A stretch of 64,000 nt of DNA, from assembly GCF_027111335.1 (NCBI RefSeq), contig NZ_CP114288.1, positions 1,798,001-1,862,000 on the forward strand, given 5' to 3'. This document shows positions 44,850 to 52,884 of the stretch, in pieces; the first letter of the stretch is position 1, and every line of letters begins with the position of its first letter. Below the pieces are notes generated by a model. That model had not been told where the DNA came from and ran no database searches. It was given only the letters and a program-made list of their open reading frames with translations. The position numbers were made by a program, and so were the translations under genes. Source of the stretch: Flavobacterium aquiphilum. Lineage in GTDB: Bacteria; Bacteroidota; Bacteroidia; Flavobacteriales; Flavobacteriaceae.

Positions 44850-46133
44850 TTACTGAACGTGTTGTTTTACTAAACTTGGTGAGTAGGTATAAACGGTAAA
44901 AGGGTAAATCATTTTTGCGGTGTATTTAGAAATCAAACAAACCACCAAAATTGGTATAAATAGTGTGTAATTATTCGTCAATCCGCAGACAAGGAAAATA
45001 GAGGTAAAAGGAGCATGAATACTTGCACTAAGAACTGCTGCCATTCCGATGACGATAAAATTAAGCGGAATAACATTGGCTGAAAAATAAGTGTTTAAAA
45101 CCATTGCAACCAATAGCCCTAAAAAAGCCCCAATAAAAAGACTCGGCGCAAAAACACCTCCGTCTCCTCCTGAAACGAGAGTTGCAGATGTGACAATAGG
45201 TTTTAGAACTAGGATTCCGATAAATGTTAAGACTAGCGAAAAGCTTAATTGCATTTCGTTTGGATTAGTGGTCAATTCTTTGATCGAATGATATCCTTCG
45301 CCGTAAAGTTGAGGGAATAGGAGCAAAGAGATGCTTAGAATACAAGAACCAATAATGATTTTATAATAATGGGTATCTATTTTTGAAAACTGATTTTTGA
45401 AAAATAGAACGCATCGGGTTAAATACACCGAGAAAAAACCCGCCAAAATTCCCAAAAGAATAAAATACGGGATTGCCTTCAAATACCAAGTGGTAATATT
45501 TACAATAAACAATGGTTTTTCGTCCAAGATGAAAATAAGTCCGAAAGCGGTAAGAACCGCGATCAAATTTGTGATTAAAAATGTCTTCGTTACTTTTCTT
45601 GAAATCACTTCCAAAGCAAAAAGAATCCCCGCAATTGGACTGCTGAACAAAGCGGTGATTCCTGCTGCAACTCCGGCACAAATTAATTCGGTTTTATATT
45701 CCTTGAAAACGTTTTGTTTTCTTTGGGCTACAGAACCAATTGTTGCCGATGCGACAACTGTGGATACTTCGATTCCTGTTGAACCTCCAAAAATTACGGT
45801 TAACAATCCATTGATGAAGTGGGACGAAATTTTATAATTGGGTAAATTCTGCGATTTGGAAGCAGTGCTTTCAAAGATTTCCTTAATTCCTTTGTTTTCT
45901 TTTTTCTTAAAAAGATATTCCCTCAGAAAGTAAATGACAGACAATCCAAATATTGGGAAAAAGATATAATACAAAGGATTTATCGTCGCCTGATGGGCAA
46001 ATATTCCTTCATAATATTCAGTCAATCTTTTTAAGGCAATACCTAAAAATGCAGATAGAAAACCAATTAAAATAGATACAACAACTAATTTTTGCAGTTT
46101 TGTAAATTGAAAATTACGTACAGTTGGAATCAT
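44850..46133 (-). CDS. ClC-type chloride channel/transporter
   Basis: 427 aa, about ten membrane segments and no C-terminal CBS domains. The ClC selectivity parts are visible: FGGSTGIEVSTVVA (position of the gating Glu, usual form GxxxGxEGP), SSPIAGILFALEVI, and VSGGDGGVFAPSLFIGAFLG. The first motif departs from GREGP, having GIEVS. It probably moves chloride or another anion across the inner membrane. The HPP gene follows after 14 bases. Confidence 0.92.
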   Translation of the reverse strand: MIPTVRNFQFTKLQKLVVVSILIGFLSAFLGIALKRLTEYYEGIFAHQATINPLYYIFFPIFGLSVIYFLREYLFKKKENKGIKEIFESTASKSQNLPNYKISSHFINGLLTVIFGGSTGIEVSTVVASATIGSVAQRKQNVFKEYKTELICAGVAAGITALFSSPIAGILFALEVISRKVTKTFLITNLIAVLTAFGLIFILDEKPLFIVNITTWYLKAIPYFILLGILAGFFSVYLTRCVLFFKNQFSKIDTHYYKIIIGSCILSISLLLFPQLYGEGYHSIKELTTNPNEMQLSFSLVLTFIGILVLKPIVTSATLVSGGDGGVFAPSLFIGAFLGLLVAMVLNTYFSANVIPLNFIVIGMAAVLSASIHAPFTSIFLVCGLTNNYTLFIPILVVCLISKYTAKMIYPFTVYTYSPSLVKQHVQ

Positions 46134-46320
46134 TTTCTTTTTTTTAACCGAATCGGTTGGATTAATTTTGATAAAAACGAACCTTTAAATTAGATAAAAA
46201 TGTCCGTTTTAATTTTTGAGAATTACAAAATTAGATAAACAAAATCGGAAATGGTTAAAATCTCAATGATAATTGCCCTGTTTTGTGATTTTTTTAAGAA
46301 ATGCATTTAGCAAAAAATAA

Positions 46321-46509
46321 ACATATAAGTCATATAAGAGTATTAAAGTCTGATGTTTGACTCGAAAAAAATCTTTTGGATAAAAGAGCATATAAGAGTA
46401 AAAACTAAAGTTTAATAGTGTATTTATCTTTTATGGGCTAATTATTGAAGACAATACGAGTCTAAAGTGTTTGCCTTTGCTTACTTAAAAAACGTACATG
46501 ACTTATATG
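46321..46509. repeat. CATATAAG-type inverted repeat region
   Basis: CATATAAGTCAT (46321-46332) and its exact complement ATGACTTATATG (46498-46509) bound about 165 bases of AT-rich DNA, which also holds CATATAAGAG (46390-46399) in direct orientation. No gene was found in the 46134-46538 gap. Confidence 0.45.
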
Positions 46510-46538
46510 GTGAAAATAGGAAATAGAGTTTAAAATGT

Positions 46539-46928
46539 TTATTTCTCATAAAACTCAATGGGAGTGTCATCCGGGTCAGCCATGAAGAAAAATTTCTTTT
46601 TGGTAAATTCATCAATACGAATTTCCTCAGCAGTGTAACCTTGTTCAATGATGTGTTTTCGGGTTTCCTGAATATCATCAACTTCAAAAGCCAAGTGACG
46701 TAATCCGGCAGCTTCCGGTCGGGAAACCCTTTTCGGCGGATTCGGGAATGAAAACAGTTCGATGATATAGTTTCCGTTAAGAGCTAAATCAAGTTTATAG
46801 GATTGTCGTTCTTCGCGGTAGATTTCTTGTGTGATTGTTAGTCCTAAAATCGAGGTATAAAAATGTTTTGATTTTTCATAATCGGAACAAATAATAGCGA
46901 TGTGGTGAATTTTGTTTAATCTTATCAT
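46539..46928 (-). CDS. VOC family protein (glyoxalase-like, YaeR type)
   Basis: 129 aa, one VOC domain of two beta-alpha-beta-beta-beta modules. It begins IRLNKIHHIAIICSDYEKSK and has GLRHLAFEVDDIQETRKHI and TPIEFYEK; the His near the start, the His in GLRHLAF and the final Glu are the expected metal ligands. The protein is close in pattern to YaeR/GloA2-like proteins of unknown substrate. It stands alone. Confidence 0.85.
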   Translation of the reverse strand: MIRLNKIHHIAIICSDYEKSKHFYTSILGLTITQEIYREERQSYKLDLALNGNYIIELFSFPNPPKRVSRPEAAGLRHLAFEVDDIQETRKHIIEQGYTAEEIRIDEFTKKKFFFMADPDDTPIEFYEK

Positions 46929-47018
46929 AAGTATATCATTGTTGATAATTTGGTATTTGGATTTAATGCTAATGTATTACAATCTATTTTCGGAATATGC
47001 ATTTTGTGTTTGAAAAAA

Positions 47019-48053
47019 TTATAGTGTGAATCCAATTCTGAATCCACCCCATTTATGTGTTCTTCCTGTTTTGAATTCCTTCGAAAGAGCAGAACGAGAA
47101 TACTCGAGGTAAAATGTTTTGGAATGCAAAATTATTCCGAAATTTTTTTGAAAAGTAAATCTTTCCATATTCTCATTAGCGATAACATAGGGACTATTTT
47201 GATTAAAAAGACCACCTTGCAAACTAGCATCATATCCAACAACGGTAACAAGACCCTGCCAATAACCATAGATTTGGAAATTATTTTTGTTTTTTAGGGA
47301 AACGAAAGGGGAGTTGATTTTTCCAAAAGTAGTCGTCAATCCTCCTGATATATTTGTGTTCAGTGTTCCTAATCGGAGTTTTGCGTTAGAATTTAATGCA
47401 AATAAATTATTGAGTCGATACAATTGCTTCTCGTGTGAAATTTCACAATTTAGGATTAAATCATTTTGGATTTGGTATTGCCAACCATAAGGAGTTGTAC
47501 CACTAATCCATTCGTGAATTTCAGTTTGTATTTCTCGGCCTAAAGCATAGGGACCAATAATTCCAATAGTTAGATTTGAAGAAAGTGTAGTTTTATGTAT
47601 TGTATCAGTTGAAATTAAAAATGGTTTTAGCATGGCTGCTGCCGCAAAAGGTCTGTTATCATAAAGGATTTCGTTCGATTTGAGACTTGTTGGTGTAAAA
47701 CCCATTTGTTCAAATGATGCCCCGTATTTTTGTTCGCTGTTTTTTAATTTTATAAACAATATATTTATTGGGTTTTTAAGCAATTTTGGACTTACCAATT
47801 CAAGATTGTGACCTTGGGTATAGTAATAATCGGTATTTGCAAAAAAGTCATTATCGTAATTATAACGAAAATAATGATTGCTTTTTATTTCCCTGAAAGA
47901 AGCTGTATTGTCAATTCTTTGGGAAAATGACAGTAAAGGTAAAAAGAGTAAACTAAGGGTGTAATATTTCTTATAGTCATGGATCCAAAAAAGTATGGTA
48001 TTTTTTGAATTTTTTATCCATTTGAAAATAATGATATTAACTAGATAAATCAT
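47019..48053 (-). CDS. LpxR-like lipid A deacylase, outer membrane
   Basis: 344 aa. The segment NYDNDFFANTDYYYTQGHNL matches the LpxR family site (N-D-x-x-x-x-T-D-x-Y-Y-T-x-G), and the strand pattern with final GGFRIGFTL is a beta-barrel. LpxR removes the 3'-acyloxyacyl group of lipid A in the outer membrane; here the substrate is inferred. The first ~45 residues contain a hydrophobic stretch ending LLSFSQR as a signal peptide after an unusually long leader. The start at 48053 overlaps the upstream stop as ATGA, suggesting translational coupling. Confidence 0.8.
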   Translation of the reverse strand: MIYLVNIIIFKWIKNSKNTILFWIHDYKKYYTLSLLFLPLLSFSQRIDNTASFREIKSNHYFRYNYDNDFFANTDYYYTQGHNLELVSPKLLKNPINILFIKLKNSEQKYGASFEQMGFTPTSLKSNEILYDNRPFAAAAMLKPFLISTDTIHKTTLSSNLTIGIIGPYALGREIQTEIHEWISGTTPYGWQYQIQNDLILNCEISHEKQLYRLNNLFALNSNAKLRLGTLNTNISGGLTTTFGKINSPFVSLKNKNNFQIYGYWQGLVTVVGYDASLQGGLFNQNSPYVIANENMERFTFQKNFGIILHSKTFYLEYSRSALSKEFKTGRTHKWGGFRIGFTL

Positions 48054-48310
48054 TGCAAGTAGATCATCGTTGGTAAGTTGGCTTCGGGATTTTGTTCCAA
48101 TGCTTTGGTATGTAATTTATCAATTAGCTTTTTGGTGTTCTCTATCGAATTTATTCTAAAGAGAAAGAGCACTTCATTTTCATCATCGACATTTTGCCAA
48201 ATATGTTCCAAAAACATTTCTTCGGAAGCATGAAAAGCTTTGTCTTTTTCCAAGACTTCTTTGATTGTCTGAAAAGGGACATTTCTGAGTTTTGCTAAAA
48301 GGTGTGGCAT
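48050..48310 (-). CDS. Small hypothetical protein coupled to the LpxR gene
   Basis: 86 aa from the ATG at 48310 (MPHLLAKLRNVPFQTIKEVL); an ATG at 48364 would give 104 aa with a basic leader (KKSKSLFSKTLIPKK). I cannot decide between them. The sequence EVLFLFRINSIENTKKLIDK looks like the strand-helix part of a ferredoxin-like alpha/beta dimer domain. Function unknown. The TGA stop overlaps the ATG of the LpxR-like gene by four bases. Confidence 0.65.
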   Translation of the reverse strand: MPHLLAKLRNVPFQTIKEVLEKDKAFHASEEMFLEHIWQNVDDENEVLFLFRINSIENTKKLIDKLHTKALEQNPEANLPTMIYLQ

Positions 48311-48481
48311 TTTCTTTGGGATTAAGGTTTTTGAAAATAAAGATTTTGATTTTTTATATACCATTAAGAAATTAAGTTTAATTAAGGCTTAATGATTCTT
48401 AATTTTAATGGTAAAAATGTTATTGCTTTATCTTGATTATTTCAAGAATGGTTAATTCTGAGATAGTTTTTTTACTGAAAA

Positions 48482-48940
48482 CTAAAACTTGTTCTTCGCT
48501 ATTTTCTCATGAATTTTTACTGTTTCCTGCAATGCTGCAGTACAATACCAAGGCGTTAATTCGGCTTCTAGTAAATTGGCTTTTATGGCCGGATCGGTTT
48601 CAACAAGAGCTTGGGCTTCTTCAATTGTTTCAACATTAAAAACATAAATACCCCTGTAATTTCGTTCGTTTTTCATAAAAGGCCCGGCAACAGCCAATTT
48701 TCCTTCTTTGGCTAATTTATTGATGTTGGCCATGTGACCTTCAAATAACTTTTGGGTTTCTTCTTTTGTGGCCGTTGTATTGGTGCCTGATTTTAGGAGA
48801 CAAAATACATATTTTTTCATTCCGCGTTCATCTGCATTCAGGGATTTGGCGAGTTTTTCGTCATAAGCGGAATTCGCTTCCTGAGAGAAAAGCAGATTGA
48901 GATTAGTAAGAAGCAACAAGGTAAGGATAGCTTTTTTCAT
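48482..48940 (-). CDS. Secreted YciI-like protein
   Basis: 152 aa. The signal peptide is residues 1-20 (ending NLLFSQ). The mature part is a ferredoxin-like YciI domain: KKYVFCLLKSGTNTT, FEGHMANINKLAKEGKLAVA, GPFMKNERNYRGIYVFNVET, EEAQALVETDPAIKANLLEA, ELTPWYCTAAL. The His in EGHMAN and Asp in VETDP correspond to the conserved pair of the family. Activity is not established; export makes it unlike the cytoplasmic E. coli protein. Confidence 0.85.
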   Translation of the reverse strand: MKKAILTLLLLTNLNLLFSQEANSAYDEKLAKSLNADERGMKKYVFCLLKSGTNTTATKEETQKLFEGHMANINKLAKEGKLAVAGPFMKNERNYRGIYVFNVETIEEAQALVETDPAIKANLLEAELTPWYCTAALQETVKIHEKIAKNKF

Positions 48941-49033
48941 CAGTAGTTGGTTTTATATATCAAATTTACGAATTCTAAAGATTTATTAGATGCTTGATTT
49001 TGATTCTTAAATTTTTAGGTTTTGAAATTATCT

Positions 49034-49080
49034 GCAAAAATCTGCGAAATCTGCGTGCTTATTTTTTTCACGCAGATTTC
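49034..49080. repeat. CTGCG-type inverted repeat
   Basis: GAAATCTGCGTG (49046-49057) and CACGCAGATTTC (49069-49080) pair perfectly over 12 bp; a short run of (A)AATCTGCG units precedes it. It lies in the 48941-49346 gap next to repeat copy C. Confidence 0.6.
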
Positions 49081-49140
49081 GTAGATTTTTAATGTTGGCG
49101 CGACTTTTAAATACTCGTAAAAAACGAAAATCTTGATTTT

Positions 49141-49242
49141 TAGCCCCGATTGAAGTAGAAATCCTCTTGTGCTGGGGTTCAGTACAAGAGATTGTAGCGT
49201 AAAGCGGGAGTGAACTTGTGAAAAACACAAATGTTCTGCTCC
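49141..49242 (-). repeat. Dispersed hairpin element, copy C (reverse)
   Basis: Read on the minus strand: GGAGCAGAAC..., CTCCCGCTTTACGCTACAATC broken by the hairpin CTCTTGT...ACAAGAG (49164-49190, 11 bp with one G-T pair), then GATTTCTACTTCAATC and GGGGCTA. CCCG at 49145-49148 and CGGG at 49205-49208 can pair as an outer stem. Confidence 0.75.
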
Positions 49243-49346
49243 AAAAAAATAACACTACAATTCATCCCTAATTTTCCGCAATTGGGTCAGAACAATTTCA
49301 GTTCCTTTTTTTTCTTAATGACATTTGTCTCATCAAAACCATAAAT

Positions 49347-51506
49347 ATGAAGACTTTATTTTTAGCATTTGTTTCGTTATTCAGTATTACACTTTTTTCC
49401 CAAACGACCATTTCAGGTAGAATTGTTAATGAAAAAGGAGTTCCGATCGCCGGTGTCAATGTTTATATCGAAGGCAGTTATGATGGCGCATCGACTTCGG
49501 AAAACGGTGATTTTGCTTTTGAAACCACCACCACCGGAAATCAAAATTTGGTGGCAAGTTCCTTGGTTTACGAAACGTCCAACACAATGATTGATGTGGC
49601 ACATTTTAAAAACCAAACGATCAAACTTAGAGATAATGTTAATTCTCTTGATGCCGTTGTGGTTACTGCCGGATCGTTGGAATCCGGAAGTAAAGCGAGA
49701 GTTTCGGTTTTAAAACCGTTAGATATTGTGACTACTGCGGGTTCTGTTGGGAATATTGTGGCTGCGTTGCAAACTTTACCGGGAACGCAAGCGGTGGGTG
49801 AGGACGGGAGACTGTTCGTTCGCGGAGGCGAGGCCAATGAAACTCAAACTTATGTTGACGGAATGCGGGTGCCTCAGCCTTATAATTCGACTCCGAATAA
49901 TTTGCCTACACGCAGCCGTTTTTCGCCTTTCCTTTTCAGTGGGATTTCGTTTTCAACCGGAGGATATTCTGCCGAATATGGTGATGCTTTGTCGAGTGTT
50001 TTGCTTTTGAATACGATTGACGAACCGGATCAGGCAAAAACCGAAATCTCAATTATGTCGGTTGGAGCGGGGCTAGGAAATACTCAAAAATGGAAAAAAA
50101 GTTCTTTTAGTATCAATACTTCGTATATCAATTTGGCTCCTTATCAGGCGCTTGTTCCGCAGGATGTGGAATGGAAAAGCGCTCCTCAGGCTTTGTCCGG
50201 AGAAATGGTGTACAGATACAATTTTGAAAGAGGTATTTTCAAAATGTACGCGGCATTTGATGCTTCCCAATTTATCATTAAGCAGGAAAATATCAATTCG
50301 GTTGATAAAATCACGGTTGATTCCAAGAATGATAATTTCTATTTGAATTCGTCGTACAATGGTTCTTTTGGAACCAATTGGAACATAACGGCGGGAATGA
50401 GTTATGGCTATAATCAAGTGAAATCCGATATTGATTTAGACAAATTGGGAAATGATGAAAACGCTGTTAACTTCAAACTGAAACTGAAAAAAAACATATC
50501 AAATCGTTTTAAACTGTCTTTTGGCGCGGATTATTTTATCACCAAATACAATGAGAGTTTTACTAGAAATACAGAAAATAAATTTGATTACGGCTATGAC
50601 AACAATATTGGTGCTTTGTACACAGAAGCGGATATTTTCTTTTCCAAAAAATTGGCGGCCAAGGTTGGTGTTCGCGCTTCCGCAAATGACTTGACAAACG
50701 ATAATGTGATTTCGCCGAGAATTTCTTTTGCTTACAAAATGGCTAAATTCAGTCAGCTTTCTTTTGCTTACGGTGATTTCTCCCAAACTCCAAGTGTGGA
50801 GTATATCAAGTTTTCCAAATTCAATCAGTTTGAGAGCGAGAAAGCTTCCCATTACATATTGAATTACCAATACAGTAAAGAAGGACGTACACTGAGAGCC
50901 GAGGCCTATTACAAAGATTACAGTAATTTGGTTCGTTTTGATACGCCTCAGGTGGCTTACAATTCAATATTTACAAATGATGGAAAAGGATATGCCAAAG
51001 GCTTGGATTTGTTTTGGAGAGACAATAAAACCATCAACCATTTGGAATATTGGGTTTCCTATTCATACATTGATACAGAACGTTTGTACAAGAATTATCC
51101 AACTCAGGTGACTCCAAATTTTGTTGCAAATAATAGTTTGTCGATAGTGACCAAATATTGGATTACGGATTGGAAATCACAGGTGGGTCTGACCAATTCC
51201 TTCAGTTCCGGAAGACCGTATAACAATCCAAATGAAACTCAATTTATGAACGGAAAGACAAAATCATACAACGATTTGAGTTTTAACTGGGCTTATTTAT
51301 TGACAACCCAAAAGATTTTGTACTTCTCGGTTTCGAATATTTTGGGAGCAAACAATGTGTATGGGTATAATTATGCCCTTAAACCCGATGCAAATGGCGA
51401 ATACAGACGAAGCGCGATCAAGCCTGCTGCGGATCGGTTTTTCTTTGTCGGTTTCTTTTGGACCATCAGCAAAAACAAAAACGACAATCAGTTGAAGAAT
51501 TTGTAG
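49347..51506 (+). CDS. TonB-dependent receptor
   Basis: 719 aa. The signal peptide is residues 1-18 (ending TLFSQ). Residues ~20-100 are a carboxypeptidase-like/CNA-B domain (ISGRIVNEKGVPIAGVNVYI), residues ~105-220 the plug (LKPLDIVTTAGSVGNIVAAL, VRGGEANETQTYVDGMRVPQ), and the rest a 22-strand-type barrel ending in FFVGFFWTISKNK. TonB-driven uptake through the outer membrane; the ligand is unknown. It is the first gene of a block reading on to a two-component system of LytS/LytTR type. Confidence 0.93.
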   Translation: MKTLFLAFVSLFSITLFSQTTISGRIVNEKGVPIAGVNVYIEGSYDGASTSENGDFAFETTTTGNQNLVASSLVYETSNTMIDVAHFKNQTIKLRDNVNSLDAVVVTAGSLESGSKARVSVLKPLDIVTTAGSVGNIVAALQTLPGTQAVGEDGRLFVRGGEANETQTYVDGMRVPQPYNSTPNNLPTRSRFSPFLFSGISFSTGGYSAEYGDALSSVLLLNTIDEPDQAKTEISIMSVGAGLGNTQKWKKSSFSINTSYINLAPYQALVPQDVEWKSAPQALSGEMVYRYNFERGIFKMYAAFDASQFIIKQENINSVDKITVDSKNDNFYLNSSYNGSFGTNWNITAGMSYGYNQVKSDIDLDKLGNDENAVNFKLKLKKNISNRFKLSFGADYFITKYNESFTRNTENKFDYGYDNNIGALYTEADIFFSKKLAAKVGVRASANDLTNDNVISPRISFAYKMAKFSQLSFAYGDFSQTPSVEYIKFSKFNQFESEKASHYILNYQYSKEGRTLRAEAYYKDYSNLVRFDTPQVAYNSIFTNDGKGYAKGLDLFWRDNKTINHLEYWVSYSYIDTERLYKNYPTQVTPNFVANNSLSIVTKYWITDWKSQVGLTNSFSSGRPYNNPNETQFMNGKTKSYNDLSFNWAYLLTTQKILYFSVSNILGANNVYGYNYALKPDANGEYRRSAIKPAADRFFFVGFFWTISKNKNDNQLKNL

Positions 51507-51512
51507 AGGAAG

Positions 51513-51640
51513 GGTTTAATTGTTTTAATCGTTTAAAGGTTTAATTGTTTAAAATTGGGTTTGTTCAACCAATTGCAAATTTTGAATAGCCTCCAGCTTC
51601 AGCTGGAGAGAAATAAATGAATAAGGGAAAGGCTTTAGCC
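51513..51640. repeat. Cluster of short repeats after the receptor gene
   Basis: GGTTTAATTGTTT occurs twice (51513-51525, 51538-51550), then the palindrome CTCCAGCT-TC-AGCTGGAG (51591-51608) and GGCT-TT-AGCC (51631-51640). The two small hairpins could form in RNA. Confidence 0.55.
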
Positions 51641-51804
51641 AAAATAAATGGGTTCATAACAGTTCATCTATTAAAATCAACAGTTCAGTTATTATAAATT
51701 TTAAAATGGTTGCAACCAATATAAATTTGTTCAAGAATAAAAGGAATAACAATACAATCAAGAGTTTCAATAGTAAATCAATCACAACTAAAAAATCAAT
51801 CACC

Positions 51805-52218
51805 ATGTTAAAAATCATTACAGCAATCGCATTTTTTATCTGCAGTTTATTGTCTGCTCAAAATGTAAATCTTACAGTTTCTGTTTCGGGTTTAAAGAGC
51901 AACAAAGGAACCTTGAGAGTAGGTTTGTATAATTCGGAAAACATGTTTTTAAAAACGGCCTTCAAAGGAATTTCATCCGAAATCAAAAACAACAGTGCGA
52001 CCGTAACTTTTGTTGGTATTCCAAAAGGAGTTTATGGAATTTCGGCCTTTCAAGACGAAAATAATGATGGTAAACTTGACAAGAATATCGTGGGAATTCC
52101 TTCAGAAGATTTTGCTTGTTCAAACAATGCCAAAGGATTTATGGGGCCTCCAAGATATGAGGATGCTAAATTCGAGGTCAATAAAGATTCAAAAATAGAT
52201 GTAAAATTCAATAACTAA
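51805..52218 (+). CDS. DUF2141 secreted protein, second paralogue
   Basis: 137 aa from the ATG at 51805; the frame opens 33 codons earlier but the added residues destroy the signal peptide (MLKIITAIAFFICSLLSAQ). The domain is the same as at 21235-21654: VNLTVSVSGLKSNKGTLRVG, IPKGVYGISAFQDENNDGKL, FACSNNAKGFMGPPRYEDAK. Function unknown. It lies between the TonB receptor (about 300 bases upstream, across repeats) and a small periplasmic protein 25 bases downstream. Confidence 0.85.
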   Translation: MLKIITAIAFFICSLLSAQNVNLTVSVSGLKSNKGTLRVGLYNSENMFLKTAFKGISSEIKNNSATVTFVGIPKGVYGISAFQDENNDGKLDKNIVGIPSEDFACSNNAKGFMGPPRYEDAKFEVNKDSKIDVKFNN

Positions 52219-52243
52219 ACAAAACCATTTAAACTTAATTAAG

Positions 52244-52864
52244 ATGAAAAAAATTATCGCTATTATCGCATTATTTACAGCTGTTATAAGTTCAGCGCAA
52301 GGACAATTTGAGCAAGGCATGGGGAAAGCAATGCAGCTTTGGAAAGAAGGGAAAAATACTGAGGCCTCCGATTTGTTTGAGCGAATCGCGGCGGCAGATA
52401 AAACGAGTTGGTTACCTAACTATTATGTGGCATTGGTAAATACGACTTCTTCATTTAAAACGCAGGATAAAACACAAATCAGCGCAATGCTTACCAAAGC
52501 ACAGAACGTACTGGATGTTGAAATGATAAAAAATCAAAATAATGCTGAGCTTTATGTGTTGCAGGCTTTGATTTACACGGCTTGGGTAATTATTGATCCA
52601 ATGACAAACGGAATGAAATATTCGGCCAAAGTAATGGAAGCTTACGCAAAAGCAAAAGCGATAGACCCAAATAACCCGAGAGTTGTTTTTGGTGAAGCTG
52701 ATTATCAGTTGGGAGGGGCAAAATGGACGGGCGTGGATACCAAACCGCTTTGCGCCCAAGTTGATAAAGCTATTGAACTTTTTGCTACTTTTAAACCGGA
52801 AACCCCTTTTTCACCAAAATGGGGATTGGAAAGAGCATTGGAAGCTCAGAAAAATTGCAAATAA
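52244..52864 (+). CDS. Secreted tetratricopeptide-like protein
   Basis: 206 aa. The signal peptide is residues 1-19 (ending VISSAQ). The remaining helical repeats (MGKAMQLWKEGKNTEASDLF, WLPNYYVALVNTTSSF, AELYVLQALIYTAW, YAKAKAIDPNNPRVVF) are TPR-like. Periplasmic location and a scaffolding role are inference. It is 20 bases before the LytS-type kinase gene and part of the same run. Confidence 0.8.
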   Translation: MKKIIAIIALFTAVISSAQGQFEQGMGKAMQLWKEGKNTEASDLFERIAAADKTSWLPNYYVALVNTTSSFKTQDKTQISAMLTKAQNVLDVEMIKNQNNAELYVLQALIYTAWVIIDPMTNGMKYSAKVMEAYAKAKAIDPNNPRVVFGEADYQLGGAKWTGVDTKPLCAQVDKAIELFATFKPETPFSPKWGLERALEAQKNCK

Positions 52865-52884
52865 TTTAGAATAAACAGAATAAG

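Noticed and set aside
46481..46687. 68-codon minus-strand frame
   Set aside because: It overlaps the VOC gene in another frame and the CATATAAG repeat.
49015..49255. Two overlapping minus-strand frames of about 70 codons
   Set aside because: They cover the CTGCG repeat and copy C only; no start signal or family.
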